Assembly (NCBI GenBank): GCA_904395865.1
Contig: CAJFNY010000058.1
Location: 1 to 47,095, forward strand
DNA from: an uncultured Oscillospiraceae bacterium
GTDB lineage: Bacteria > Bacillota > Clostridia > Oscillospirales > Oscillospiraceae
Direction: 5' to 3'
Length of the DNA: 47,095 nt
In this document: positions 18,204 to 26,641 of the stretch, one piece after another
How positions within the stretch are numbered: position 1 is the first letter of the stretch
How the letters are laid out: each line of letters begins with the position of its first letter
Position numbers and translations under genes: made by a program
Notes under the pieces: model-generated
Told to the model about the DNA's origin: nothing
What the model saw: the letters and a program-made list of their open reading frames with translations, nothing else
Database searches by the model: none

Positions 18204-19898
18204 ATGGCGGAGCGCAAAATCTATGCAACGTTCTTCGGCGACGAAAAGCATCCGGTCCACTGGGAAAGCGAGGAAGAGAAGCAGCTCATGTGGTGGTACG
18301 ACGACCTCCACTGCCCGAATCCCATTTCCCCCATGTACTTCAGCTGCGGCGGCTGGTGGGGCCCCACCTGCAAGTATTTCTACAAGCGCTTCGGCGTCGG
18401 CGGCTACGACTGGCCGGCCAAGAAGATCGGCGGCTACGTCTACACGGCCGTCGTCCCGCCCAAGACGCCGGCCGACCAGGTGGACGGCATGAACGCCTAC
18501 TACAACGCGGTCATGCCCATCTACGCCGAGACCTTCATCGACCAGTGGGAAAAGGAATACGTTCCCGAGCTGGTGGCCATCGCCGACAAGATGGTGGACT
18601 TCGACTTCGAGCACAAGACCATCCCCGAGGCCATGATCCACCTGGAGGACTGCCTGGATATGCAGGAGCGGGCCTTCCGGATCCACTGGATCCTGAACTT
18701 CGCCCAGGCCCAGGCCTCCGGCGAGTTCCAGGCCATCTACCAGAAGGCCGTCGGCCCCATCGACGAGGACTACTCTCTGATCACCGTCTCGCCCGATGAC
18801 CGGAACTGGGAGTCCCTCCGGGACGCCTGGCAGATCAAACAGGAGATCTGCGCCGACCCGGCGATGAAGGCCTTCTGGATGGAGCACGACGCTGCCGCCA
18901 TCCAGCAGAAGCTGGCCGACGTTCCCGGCGGCAAGGCGCTGCTGGAGAAGATCCAGGCGTACACCCAGGAATACGGCTGGAAGCCGCTGTGGACCCATGA
19001 GTACATCTACAAGCTGTGGATCGAGGATCCGACGCCCATCTACGAGGCCATCAAGGGCTACGTGGAGACCGACTACGACTACCCCTCCCAGATTGAGGCG
19101 TGCCACAAGTCCCAGAACGACGCCATTGCCCGCGCCCGGGCGCGGATCACCGATGAGAGCCTCCGGGATGAGTTCGAGAAGAAGATGGCCATCAACATGA
19201 AGATGCTGCCGCTGACCCCGAACCACCACTTCTTCATCGACCAGTCCATCTACGCCCACATGCGCATCATGTTCCTGGGCATCGGCGACATGCTGGTCCG
19301 GGCGGGCAAGCTGGACGACCGCGAGGACATCTTCATGGTGACGTACGACGAGCTGCGCGCCGGCGCCTGCTCCGACTACGACCTGAAGTCCAAGGTGGTG
19401 CAGGCCCGCGCCGAGATGGCCGAGGCCGCCAAGCATCCGCCGCGCTACTGGTACGGCACCGTGGACGAGTGGTCCCTCCACGAGGAGATCTACAAGCAGA
19501 TCCTCTGGGGCTATCCCGACGTGTTCTACAAGTCGCTGGAGATGGAGAAGGCCGAGGCCGAGGGGAGCGGCGAGGACCGGATCCTCAAGGGCGTGCCCGG
19601 CTCCGCCGGCATCGTCGAGGGAACCGCCCGCGTCGTGTCCAACCCGAAGGAGTTCGACCAGCTCCAGAAGGGCGACATCATGATCTGCCGGATGACGAAC
19701 CCCGGCTGGATCATCTCCTTCTCCAAGATCTCCGGCCTGGTGACGGACACCGGCGGCGCCCTGTCCCATCCGGCGGTGGTCTCCCGGGAGTTCGGCATCC
19801 CCTGCGTCGTGGGCACGGTCAACGCCACCCAGCGCATCCGGACCGGGGACCACATCCGCGTCGACGGCGACAGCGGCCAGGTGGAAATCCTCAGCTGA
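18204..19898 (+). CDS. PEP-utilizing-enzyme/dikinase subunit: acceptor-binding region plus phosphohistidine swivelling domain (phenylphosphate synthase alpha-like)
   Basis: C-terminal motif VTDTGGALSHPAVVSREFGIPCVVGT (His about residue 522 of 564); upstream ~450 aa rich in aromatics (WWYDDLHCPNPISPMYF); partnered with a PPDK_N gene. Confidence 0.8.
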   Translation: MAERKIYATFFGDEKHPVHWESEEEKQLMWWYDDLHCPNPISPMYFSCGGWWGPTCKYFYKRFGVGGYDWPAKKIGGYVYTAVVPPKTPADQVDGMNAYYNAVMPIYAETFIDQWEKEYVPELVAIADKMVDFDFEHKTIPEAMIHLEDCLDMQERAFRIHWILNFAQAQASGEFQAIYQKAVGPIDEDYSLITVSPDDRNWESLRDAWQIKQEICADPAMKAFWMEHDAAAIQQKLADVPGGKALLEKIQAYTQEYGWKPLWTHEYIYKLWIEDPTPIYEAIKGYVETDYDYPSQIEACHKSQNDAIARARARITDESLRDEFEKKMAINMKMLPLTPNHHFFIDQSIYAHMRIMFLGIGDMLVRAGKLDDREDIFMVTYDELRAGACSDYDLKSKVVQARAEMAEAAKHPPRYWYGTVDEWSLHEEIYKQILWGYPDVFYKSLEMEKAEAEGSGEDRILKGVPGSAGIVEGTARVVSNPKEFDQLQKGDIMICRMTNPGWIISFSKISGLVTDTGGALSHPAVVSREFGIPCVVGTVNATQRIRTGDHIRVDGDSGQVEILS

Positions 19899-19908
19899 CG
19901 CATCCAGC

Positions 19909-19934
19909 CGCGTGGGGAGCGCGCTCCCCACGCG
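19909..19934. repeat. 26-nt perfect intercistronic palindrome
   Basis: CGCGTGGGGAGCG/CGCTCCCCACGCG between the two dikinase genes. Confidence 0.7.
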
Positions 19935-19968
19935 CCATCCAAAGCAGAAAGATTCGAGGTTTTGAAAA

Positions 19969-20922
19969 ATGCGTTTGATTGCTTGGTTCGATGAGCTGCC
20001 GGAGGAGAACCTCGGCCTCGTCGCCGGCGGTAAGGGCGCCAGCCTCTGCCGGATGTTTCAGAACGGCTTTCCCGTGCCGGAGGGATTCATCGTCTGTTCC
20101 GGGATGTACAGCCGCTTTATGGAAGAGAACGGCCTGTGGGAAAAGGTATACGCCAAACTGGAGGAGATCGACTGGGACTCGGGCGAAAGCCTTGCCAGGA
20201 CGGGTGAGGAGATCCGCCGGATGATCGCGGAGGCGCCCATGTCCGACGAGATGGCGCAGCTGCTGGTGGAGCACTACCGCCAGCTGGGGGACCGCGCGCC
20301 GGTGGCCGTCCGCTCCAGCGGCACGGCCGAGGACCTGGACGACGCCAGCTTCGCCGGGCAGCAGGAGACCTACCTGTACGTCATCGGCGAGGACGAGGTG
20401 GTCCGCTACGTCAAGGAGTGCTGGGCCTCCCTGTACAACGACTGCGCCATCTTCTACCGCCGGGAAAAGCGGTTCGACGAGCGGGAGATCGCCATCGCCG
20501 TCGTCGTCATGCGGATGGTCAACTCCGAGAAGTCGGGCGTCTGCTTCTCCGCCAACCCCATCAACAAGTCCCGGGAGACGTGCATGATCGAGGCGGCTTG
20601 GGGCCTGGGCGAGGGCGTGGTCCAGGGCATTGTGAACCCGGACAACTACGTGGTGCGCAAGAGCGACTTCGGCTACGACATGCGCCACGTCTCCGTCAAG
20701 GAGATCATGGTGCTCCGCGCCGGCGAGCGCGGCGGCAGCAAGGAGGTCCCCGTGCCGGCGGAGCGGCGGGAGCAGCCCGTCCTGAGCGACGACGAGGTCC
20801 GCGATCTAGTGCAGCTGGCCATGCGGGTGGAGACCTTCTACGGAAAGCCCCAGGATCTGGAGTGGGCCTACGAAAACGGGAGGATGTATCTGCTGCAGGC
20901 GCGGCCCATCACGACGCTCTGA
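19969..20922 (+). CDS. PEP/pyruvate-binding (PPDK_N) ATP-grasp subunit of split dikinase
   Basis: GGKGASLCRMFQNGFPVPEGFIVCS, VAVRSSGTAEDLDDASFAGQQETYL, C-terminal PQDLEWAYENGRMYLLQARPIT. Confidence 0.9.
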   Translation: MRLIAWFDELPEENLGLVAGGKGASLCRMFQNGFPVPEGFIVCSGMYSRFMEENGLWEKVYAKLEEIDWDSGESLARTGEEIRRMIAEAPMSDEMAQLLVEHYRQLGDRAPVAVRSSGTAEDLDDASFAGQQETYLYVIGEDEVVRYVKECWASLYNDCAIFYRREKRFDEREIAIAVVVMRMVNSEKSGVCFSANPINKSRETCMIEAAWGLGEGVVQGIVNPDNYVVRKSDFGYDMRHVSVKEIMVLRAGERGGSKEVPVPAERREQPVLSDDEVRDLVQLAMRVETFYGKPQDLEWAYENGRMYLLQARPITTL

Positions 20923-20977
20923 GCAGCGGACCGCCGGCAATCATCCGCGCCTTCCAAGCTGAATGGAGGTAAACAGC

Positions 20978-21514
20978 ATGACGATGAAAAAGCAGCTTCT
21001 CTACGCGATCCTGACCGCCATCCTCGCGGGCGTCGTGACGTACGTGACCCAGGCCATGTCCGGCTGGCCCATCCCGGCCTGCGCCGGCAACGGGCTGACG
21101 TACATCTGCTTCATCTGCTGGGCCTGCTACTTCGTGTGCGGCTGCAATGTGAAGGGCGCCATCAACTGGTTCCTCTCCATGGCCGCGGGCGTCGTCGCCG
21201 GAATCCTGATGTTCGTTCTGACCTTCGCCTTCCAGGGCGCCATGGGCTACCTGCTGGCCGTCTCGGTGGCGGTGGTCATCCTCGTGATTTTCATGATGTT
21301 CTACGACCGCGTGAAGCTCAGCGGCGCGGGCGTGTTCGTGGGAACGGGCCTGTTCTTCTCCCTCAACGCCGCCGGCGCGCTGACCACCTTCACCGTCTCC
21401 GACTACCTGCTGGTGGGCGGCACGGAGCTCCTGTACGCGGCCATCGGCCTCGTGGCCGGCTGGCTGACCATCTGGTTCAGCAGTCTGGTGACGCGCACCA
21501 AGGGCGGCCAATAA
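20978..21514 (+). CDS. DUF1097-like small integral membrane protein
   Basis: Five to six hydrophobic segments in ~178 aa. ORF-track ATG 20963 is part of the SD (ATGGAGGT), so 20978 is preferred. Confidence 0.5.
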   Translation: MTMKKQLLYAILTAILAGVVTYVTQAMSGWPIPACAGNGLTYICFICWACYFVCGCNVKGAINWFLSMAAGVVAGILMFVLTFAFQGAMGYLLAVSVAVVILVIFMMFYDRVKLSGAGVFVGTGLFFSLNAAGALTTFTVSDYLLVGGTELLYAAIGLVAGWLTIWFSSLVTRTKGGQ

Positions 21515-21526
21515 CCGCGGCGCAAC

Positions 21527-21554
21527 GCGCCGGCGGGCCCGTTCCCGCCGGCGC
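21527..21554 (+). terminator. Intercistronic hairpin
   Basis: GCGCCGGCGGG-cccgtt-CCCGCCGGCGC, 11-bp stem, T-rich ccctttt shortly after. Confidence 0.5.
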
Positions 21555-21593
21555 CATCCCTTTTGGAAACTGCACGGATTTTAGGAGTGTATC

Positions 21594-21995
21594 ATGATGT
21601 ATCCTGTGATTCACGAAACTGAAGTGGAAGAAAAAAAGGCCCCCGGCCGCTATCTGCGGTGGGTCGTGGACACCCAGAGCGGACTGCCGGGCCGCTGCTG
21701 CTCCTGCTGCATCATGCGCGTGGAGCCCGGCCAGACCGTCTCGCCGGCCCACTGCCACCCCGGCGGCGAGGAGATGTTATATATTCTGGAGGGGTCCGGG
21801 ACGGTCTACATCGACGGCATTCTCTACCCCTTCCGCGCCGGCAGCGTCGTACTCTTTGAGCAGGGCAAGATCCACATGGTCCGCAACACCGGCGACGAGC
21901 CGCTGAAGGTGGCCTGCTTCTTCGCACCGGCCGCAAATCTGGATTCCTATGAGTACCACCCCGAGGTGGACTTCGACGGAGGGCACACGCCATGA
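21594..21995 (+). CDS. Cupin-domain protein
   Basis: Cupin motif 1 HCHPGGEEMLYILEG and motif 2 FRAGSVVLFEQGKIHMVRN. Confidence 0.85.
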   Translation: MMYPVIHETEVEEKKAPGRYLRWVVDTQSGLPGRCCSCCIMRVEPGQTVSPAHCHPGGEEMLYILEGSGTVYIDGILYPFRAGSVVLFEQGKIHMVRNTGDEPLKVACFFAPAANLDSYEYHPEVDFDGGHTP

Positions 21996-23035
21996 GACGA
22001 GACAATCCCCTGTACGGCTTTTCCATTCAGCCGGAGGACCTGCACTACGTCGGCCACGACCTGCAGCGGCCCGAATGCATTCTGGCCGAGCCGGACGGCA
22101 GCCTCTGGGCCGCCGACGCCCGGGGCGGCGTCGTGCACATCCGGCCCGACGGCAGCCAGCAGATCATCACGCAGAAGCACGACGGCGGCCTGAAGCCGGA
22201 TAAGGACGTGGACCGCTTCTTCAACGGCACGCTGCCCAACGGCCTGGCCTTCGCCCGGAGCGGCGACATCCTGATCTCCAACTTCGGCACGGACTGCCTG
22301 GAGATCATGCGGCGCACCGGCGAGACCCGCGTCCTGGTGGACACCATCGACGGGAAGCCCATCGGCAAGGTCAACTTCGTCCTGCGGGATTCCCGGGACC
22401 GGGTCTGGATCACCGTGACCACCATGAAGAAGAACTGGATCGACGCGCTGGTGCCCGACCTGGACGACGGCTACATCGCCCTCTACGACGGCCGCAGCCT
22501 CCGGGTCGTGGCCGACGGCCTGCACTTTACGAACGAGGTCCGCTTCGACGCCCGGGAGGAGTACCTCTACTGCGTGGAGACCGTCGGCGTGCGGGGCGGC
22601 CGTGTGGTCCGCTTCCGCTGCGACGGGCAGGGCAATCTCTCGGGCAAGGAGGTCTACGGCCCCTCGGAGTGGGGGCAGGGCGCCTATCCGGACGGCATTG
22701 CCTTCGACAGCTACGGCAACCTGTGGGGCACCATGGTCTATTCGGACAAAATCTTCGTCATCGACCCCGACGGCGAGGGGACGATCCTCTTCGACGCCGG
22801 GGACCACGAGAAGGTCCAGGCCCTGGACGACGCCTTTTACGCCAGCCGCGTGACGAACGAGATCCTCTTCGCCACCGGCCGCGGGCCCGCGCCGTGGACG
22901 GCCAGCGTCTGCTTCGGCGGCCCGGACCTGCGGAACGTCTACATCGGCTCCCTGCGCGCCACGAACATTCCCTGGTTCCGCGCACCAGTGGCGGGGCTGC
23001 CCATGGTGCACTGGAATGAAGGGAGGAAGCCATGA
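21992..23035 (+). CDS. SMP-30/gluconolactonase/LRE-family lactonase-like protein
   Basis: PECILAEPDGSLWAADARGGVVHI, NGLAFARSGDILISNFGTD, PDGIAFDSYGNLWGT beta-propeller motifs; ATGA overlap with cupin gene. Confidence 0.8.
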   Translation: MRRDNPLYGFSIQPEDLHYVGHDLQRPECILAEPDGSLWAADARGGVVHIRPDGSQQIITQKHDGGLKPDKDVDRFFNGTLPNGLAFARSGDILISNFGTDCLEIMRRTGETRVLVDTIDGKPIGKVNFVLRDSRDRVWITVTTMKKNWIDALVPDLDDGYIALYDGRSLRVVADGLHFTNEVRFDAREEYLYCVETVGVRGGRVVRFRCDGQGNLSGKEVYGPSEWGQGAYPDGIAFDSYGNLWGTMVYSDKIFVIDPDGEGTILFDAGDHEKVQALDDAFYASRVTNEILFATGRGPAPWTASVCFGGPDLRNVYIGSLRATNIPWFRAPVAGLPMVHWNEGRKP

Positions 23036-24120
23036 ACGAGACCATGAAGGCCATCCTGCTCCGGGGCCCCAACGACTTCGTCTACTGCGACGTGCCGAAG
23101 CCGTCCCCCGGCGAGTACGAGGTGCTCTGCCGGGTGGAGTCCGTCTCCATCTGCGGCACCGACCCGCACATCATCCAGGGGGATTTCCCCGGCGTCTGGC
23201 CCCAGTCGTTCCCGCTGATCCCGGGGCACGAGTGGTCCGGCGTCGTGGTGGCGCTGGGAGAGAAGGCCGACTGCTTCGGCTGGAAGGTGGGCGACCGGGT
23301 CTGCGGCATCGCCAACCTGGGCTGCGGCCACTGCAAAAACTGCATGGAGGGGCGCTTCACCATCTGCCTCAACTACGGCAACCAGAAGGTGCACCGGATG
23401 TACGGCCACATCTCCCCCGGCGCCTACGCCGAGTACATCGCCGTCAACATCCGTTCCATCTCCAAAATCCCGGACGAGATGGACTTTGACACCGCCTGCA
23501 TCATGGACACGCTGTCCATCGCCCTGCACACGGTCCTGCACAGCCATCTGGAGCCGGGCGACGACGTGCTCGTCAACGGCGCCGGCGCCCAGGGCTGGAT
23601 GTCCATCCTCTGTGCCCGGGCCATGGGCGCCAACCGGATCTTCTGCTCCGGCAGCGGCAACCGCCTGGCCAAGGCCGCGGAGCTGGGGGCCATCCCCATC
23701 GACTACCGCAAGGAGGATCTGGTGGAACGCATCCGGGCGGAGACCGGGGGACTGGGCGTCAAGCGCGTGATGGAGTGCACCGGGACGGTCCAGGGCGTCC
23801 GGAACGCCTGCTGGACTGTGGCCCGCGGCGGCTGCATCTCGGTCATCGGCTTCCCCAAGGATGACGTGCCGATCCCCATCAAGCACCTGGTCATGGACGA
23901 GATCGAGCTGGTGGGCAACCGGGCCAACCCGAACACGCTGGACAAGGCGATCTCCATCGCCAGCAAGTGCCTGGACGATCTCCGGGGCCTCATCACCCAC
24001 GTGTTCCCCCTGTCCGAATACCGCAAGGCGTACGAAATCTTTACCACCCGGGCCGACCATTCGCTGAAGGTCGTCGTCAAGCCCCAGTGGAAGGAACCGA
24101 ATGGAGGAGTGCAGAAATGA
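23032..24120 (+). CDS. Zinc-dependent MDR alcohol/polyol dehydrogenase
   Basis: ESVSICGTDPHIIQGD, IPGHEWSGVVVALGEKA, structural Zn CGHCKNCMEGRFTIC. Confidence 0.9.
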   Translation: MNETMKAILLRGPNDFVYCDVPKPSPGEYEVLCRVESVSICGTDPHIIQGDFPGVWPQSFPLIPGHEWSGVVVALGEKADCFGWKVGDRVCGIANLGCGHCKNCMEGRFTICLNYGNQKVHRMYGHISPGAYAEYIAVNIRSISKIPDEMDFDTACIMDTLSIALHTVLHSHLEPGDDVLVNGAGAQGWMSILCARAMGANRIFCSGSGNRLAKAAELGAIPIDYRKEDLVERIRAETGGLGVKRVMECTGTVQGVRNACWTVARGGCISVIGFPKDDVPIPIKHLVMDEIELVGNRANPNTLDKAISIASKCLDDLRGLITHVFPLSEYRKAYEIFTTRADHSLKVVVKPQWKEPNGGVQK

Positions 24121-25016
24121 ACGAGTTTTCCGCCCAGCTGAGCAGCGGCAAGGCCGCCATCCGCTTCGACATCCTCGGCGGCCCGGCCCGCGACCGCATC
24201 GTCGAGGACGACACGTTTCTCAACTACCGCCTGGGCGCCGTGGAGATCACCGACCGCGTGACCCGGGAGAAGCCCGACATCCTCTGGAACTACGACGACC
24301 CGGTCAAGTCCATCGTCTACCAGGACGCACAGCTGCGGCTGGGCGGCTTCTGGGAGGAGGGCGAGCTCAACAAGATCATGGTGACGATGCTGGCCAACGA
24401 AATGGACCGGTGCGGCCTGCACCCGTTCCACTCCTCCAGCGTCGTCTACCACGGGAAGATGATCCTCCTGGTGGGCGGTGAGAACAACCACGGCAAGTCG
24501 ATGACGCAGCTGGAGGGCTGCCGCCGCGGCGCGCAGGTGTTCTCCACCGAGACCACCGTCACCGACGAGGACGGGCTGGCCCTCTACGGGTCCAAGAATC
24601 TCTACATCCGCAAGCGCGCCAAGGGCACCGAGCGCAGCGACCTGCCGGATCAGGACCAGGGCGTGGCCAAGTTCTTCGACCGCGAGCCTGAGATGGTCAT
24701 GTGCTACGAGCCGCACCGCGTCGACCTGGCCATCATGCCCTGCATCGACGGCCACTTCGACACCCAGGTCACGCCCATGAACCAGTTTGAGGCGTCGTAC
24801 CAGAGCTACCATTCACTGATGAACTTCTTCGGCCTCAACCAGCTGCTGTGCGGCAAGTACGGCCTGGCCATGCCCATCGTGGACACCGACGAGCGGCGGC
24901 AGGCCCGCGCCCGCTTCTGCGCCCGGTTTGCCGGCGGCCGGCCGTACTACATGGTGCGCGCCAAAACGCCGCAGATCGTCTTTGACGAGATCGACAAGAT
25001 CCTCGAAACCCTCTGA
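24117..25016 (+). CDS. HPr-kinase-like P-loop protein of unknown function
   Basis: HSSSVVYHGKMILLVGGENNHGKSMTQLEGCRRGAQVFSTETT resembles the HprK C-terminal layout (His, P-loop GxxxxxGKS, RGA...); ATGA overlap with ADH gene. Confidence 0.55.
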   Translation: MNEFSAQLSSGKAAIRFDILGGPARDRIVEDDTFLNYRLGAVEITDRVTREKPDILWNYDDPVKSIVYQDAQLRLGGFWEEGELNKIMVTMLANEMDRCGLHPFHSSSVVYHGKMILLVGGENNHGKSMTQLEGCRRGAQVFSTETTVTDEDGLALYGSKNLYIRKRAKGTERSDLPDQDQGVAKFFDREPEMVMCYEPHRVDLAIMPCIDGHFDTQVTPMNQFEASYQSYHSLMNFFGLNQLLCGKYGLAMPIVDTDERRQARARFCARFAGGRPYYMVRAKTPQIVFDEIDKILETL

Positions 25017-25020
25017 GGCC

Positions 25021-25797
25021 GTGCTGACCGACCGCATCGAGGTGGACACCCACGTCCACTCCGTCCTGTCCGGCCACGCCTGGAGCACGCTCCGCGAGGA
25101 CGTGCGCCAGGCCCGCCGGGCGGGCCTCCGGGCCATCTGCCTGACGGAGCACAGCAGCGCCACGCCGGGCGCGTCCCCGGAGTGGACGCCGCTGTCCATG
25201 CAGATGCTGCCGGAGGAGGACGAGGGCATCCGGATCTACCGCGGGCTGGAGGCCGACGTGCTGGACGACACCGGCCGGCTCTGCCCCCGGGCGGCGTACC
25301 TGGAGGGGCTGGACTTCTGCATCGCCAGCATGCACCTGGTCGCCTGCGGCTGCACCCGCGACGCCGACGCCTGCACGGAGACGTGGCTGCGCGTGCTGGA
25401 CAATCCGCTGGTGAACGCCCTGGGCCACATCGACCGGGCAGCCTTCCCCTGCGCGCTGGAGCCCATCGTCCGCCGGGCCCGGGAACGCGGCGTGCTGATC
25501 GAGCTCAACAATGCCTCCATGATCCCCATGCGGGACGCCGGCCGCGAAAACGCCATCCGGCTGGCCGGACTGTGCCGGCGGTATGAGGTGCCGGTCTGCG
25601 TCGGCAGCGACGCCCACTATCACACCATGGTGGGCGATTTTTCGCTGCTCGGGCCGCTGCTGGAGTCGCTGGACTTCCCGGCGGAGCTGATCGTCAACCG
25701 GACCGTCGCCGCCTTCGACCGCTACCTCGCCGAAGCCAACCGCCGTAAGAAAAGGAGCGTTGACCATGCAGAAACTGACCGAACACGTCTATACTGA
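25021..25797 (+). CDS. PHP-domain hydrolase (YcdX-like)
   Basis: DTHVHSVLSGHAWSTL, LTEHSS, IASMHL, GHIDRA, VGSDAHY metal-ligand motifs; GTG start at 25021. Confidence 0.8.
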   Translation: MLTDRIEVDTHVHSVLSGHAWSTLREDVRQARRAGLRAICLTEHSSATPGASPEWTPLSMQMLPEEDEGIRIYRGLEADVLDDTGRLCPRAAYLEGLDFCIASMHLVACGCTRDADACTETWLRVLDNPLVNALGHIDRAAFPCALEPIVRRARERGVLIELNNASMIPMRDAGRENAIRLAGLCRRYEVPVCVGSDAHYHTMVGDFSLLGPLLESLDFPAELIVNRTVAAFDRYLAEANRRKKRSVDHAETDRTRLY

Positions 25798-26629
25798 AAC
25801 GCAGATCCGCGGCTGCGACCCGAGCATCATCCTGACGCGGGAGGGCGCCGTGTTCATCGACACGGCCCAGTGGATCACCAACCTGGAGCAGATGATCGCC
25901 TTCGCTCAGGAGCGGGCCGGGTCCATCCGGTATCTGATCAACACCGAGTCCCACATCGACCACATCTTCGGGAATCACTGGCTGAAGAAGGCCGGTGCCA
26001 CCATCATCGGCCACGAAAAGATCCTCGATTCCTTCTTCAAGATCCCCGCCGCCTTCCACATGACGACCCACGACTACAACGTCGACATCATCCGCCGCCA
26101 GGACCCGGAGGCCCTGGACCGGATGCCGTCGGAGGCGGAGTACTGCATCGCCACGCCGGACATCACGTTCTCCGAACGGCTGACGCTGAAGCTGGGGGAC
26201 CACACGTTCCACTGCGTCCACACGCCCGGCCACTCGCCGGAGCAGGTCAGCGTCTACGTGCCGGAGGAGCGGTGCGTCTTCGTCGGCGACAACATCTTCA
26301 ACGACTGCCAGATCTGGCTCCACACCGCCGACTTTGACCAGCTGTTCGCCAGCCTGGACTGGCTGCAGGGGCTGGATGTGGACTACATCGTCCCGGGCCA
26401 CGGCCCCGTCCGCGGCAAGTCGTGCATCGTGGAGAACAAGCAGTTCCTCTACGACTGGCTGGCTGCCGTGTCCGAGGGCATCAACCGCGGCTGGAGCGAG
26501 GAGGAGTGCGTGGCGCGGATCAGCTTCGCCGACCGCTGCCCGGTGGACATCGGGCAGGCCGAGTGCATGGAGTACATCCAGACGAACAACGTCCGCCGGA
26601 CGTACGCCTACCTGATGGGCAAGCGCTGA
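25766..26629 (+). CDS. Metallo-beta-lactamase-fold hydrolase with altered first motif
   Basis: INTESHIDHIFGN, HTPGHSPEQVSVYVPEERCVFVGDNIF, YIVPGHGPV; ATG 25766 preceded by AAAGGAG. Confidence 0.85.
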   Translation: MQKLTEHVYTETQIRGCDPSIILTREGAVFIDTAQWITNLEQMIAFAQERAGSIRYLINTESHIDHIFGNHWLKKAGATIIGHEKILDSFFKIPAAFHMTTHDYNVDIIRRQDPEALDRMPSEAEYCIATPDITFSERLTLKLGDHTFHCVHTPGHSPEQVSVYVPEERCVFVGDNIFNDCQIWLHTADFDQLFASLDWLQGLDVDYIVPGHGPVRGKSCIVENKQFLYDWLAAVSEGINRGWSEEECVARISFADRCPVDIGQAECMEYIQTNNVRRTYAYLMGKR

Positions 26630-26641
26630 GGAGGAGTCGCC

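Noticed and set aside
18204-20922. Ordinary pyruvate phosphate dikinase broken by frameshift
   Set aside because: Domain order is His-domain gene before ATP-grasp gene, each with its own start region, and the PEP/pyruvate barrel is absent; not explained by a frameshift in PPDK or PpsA.
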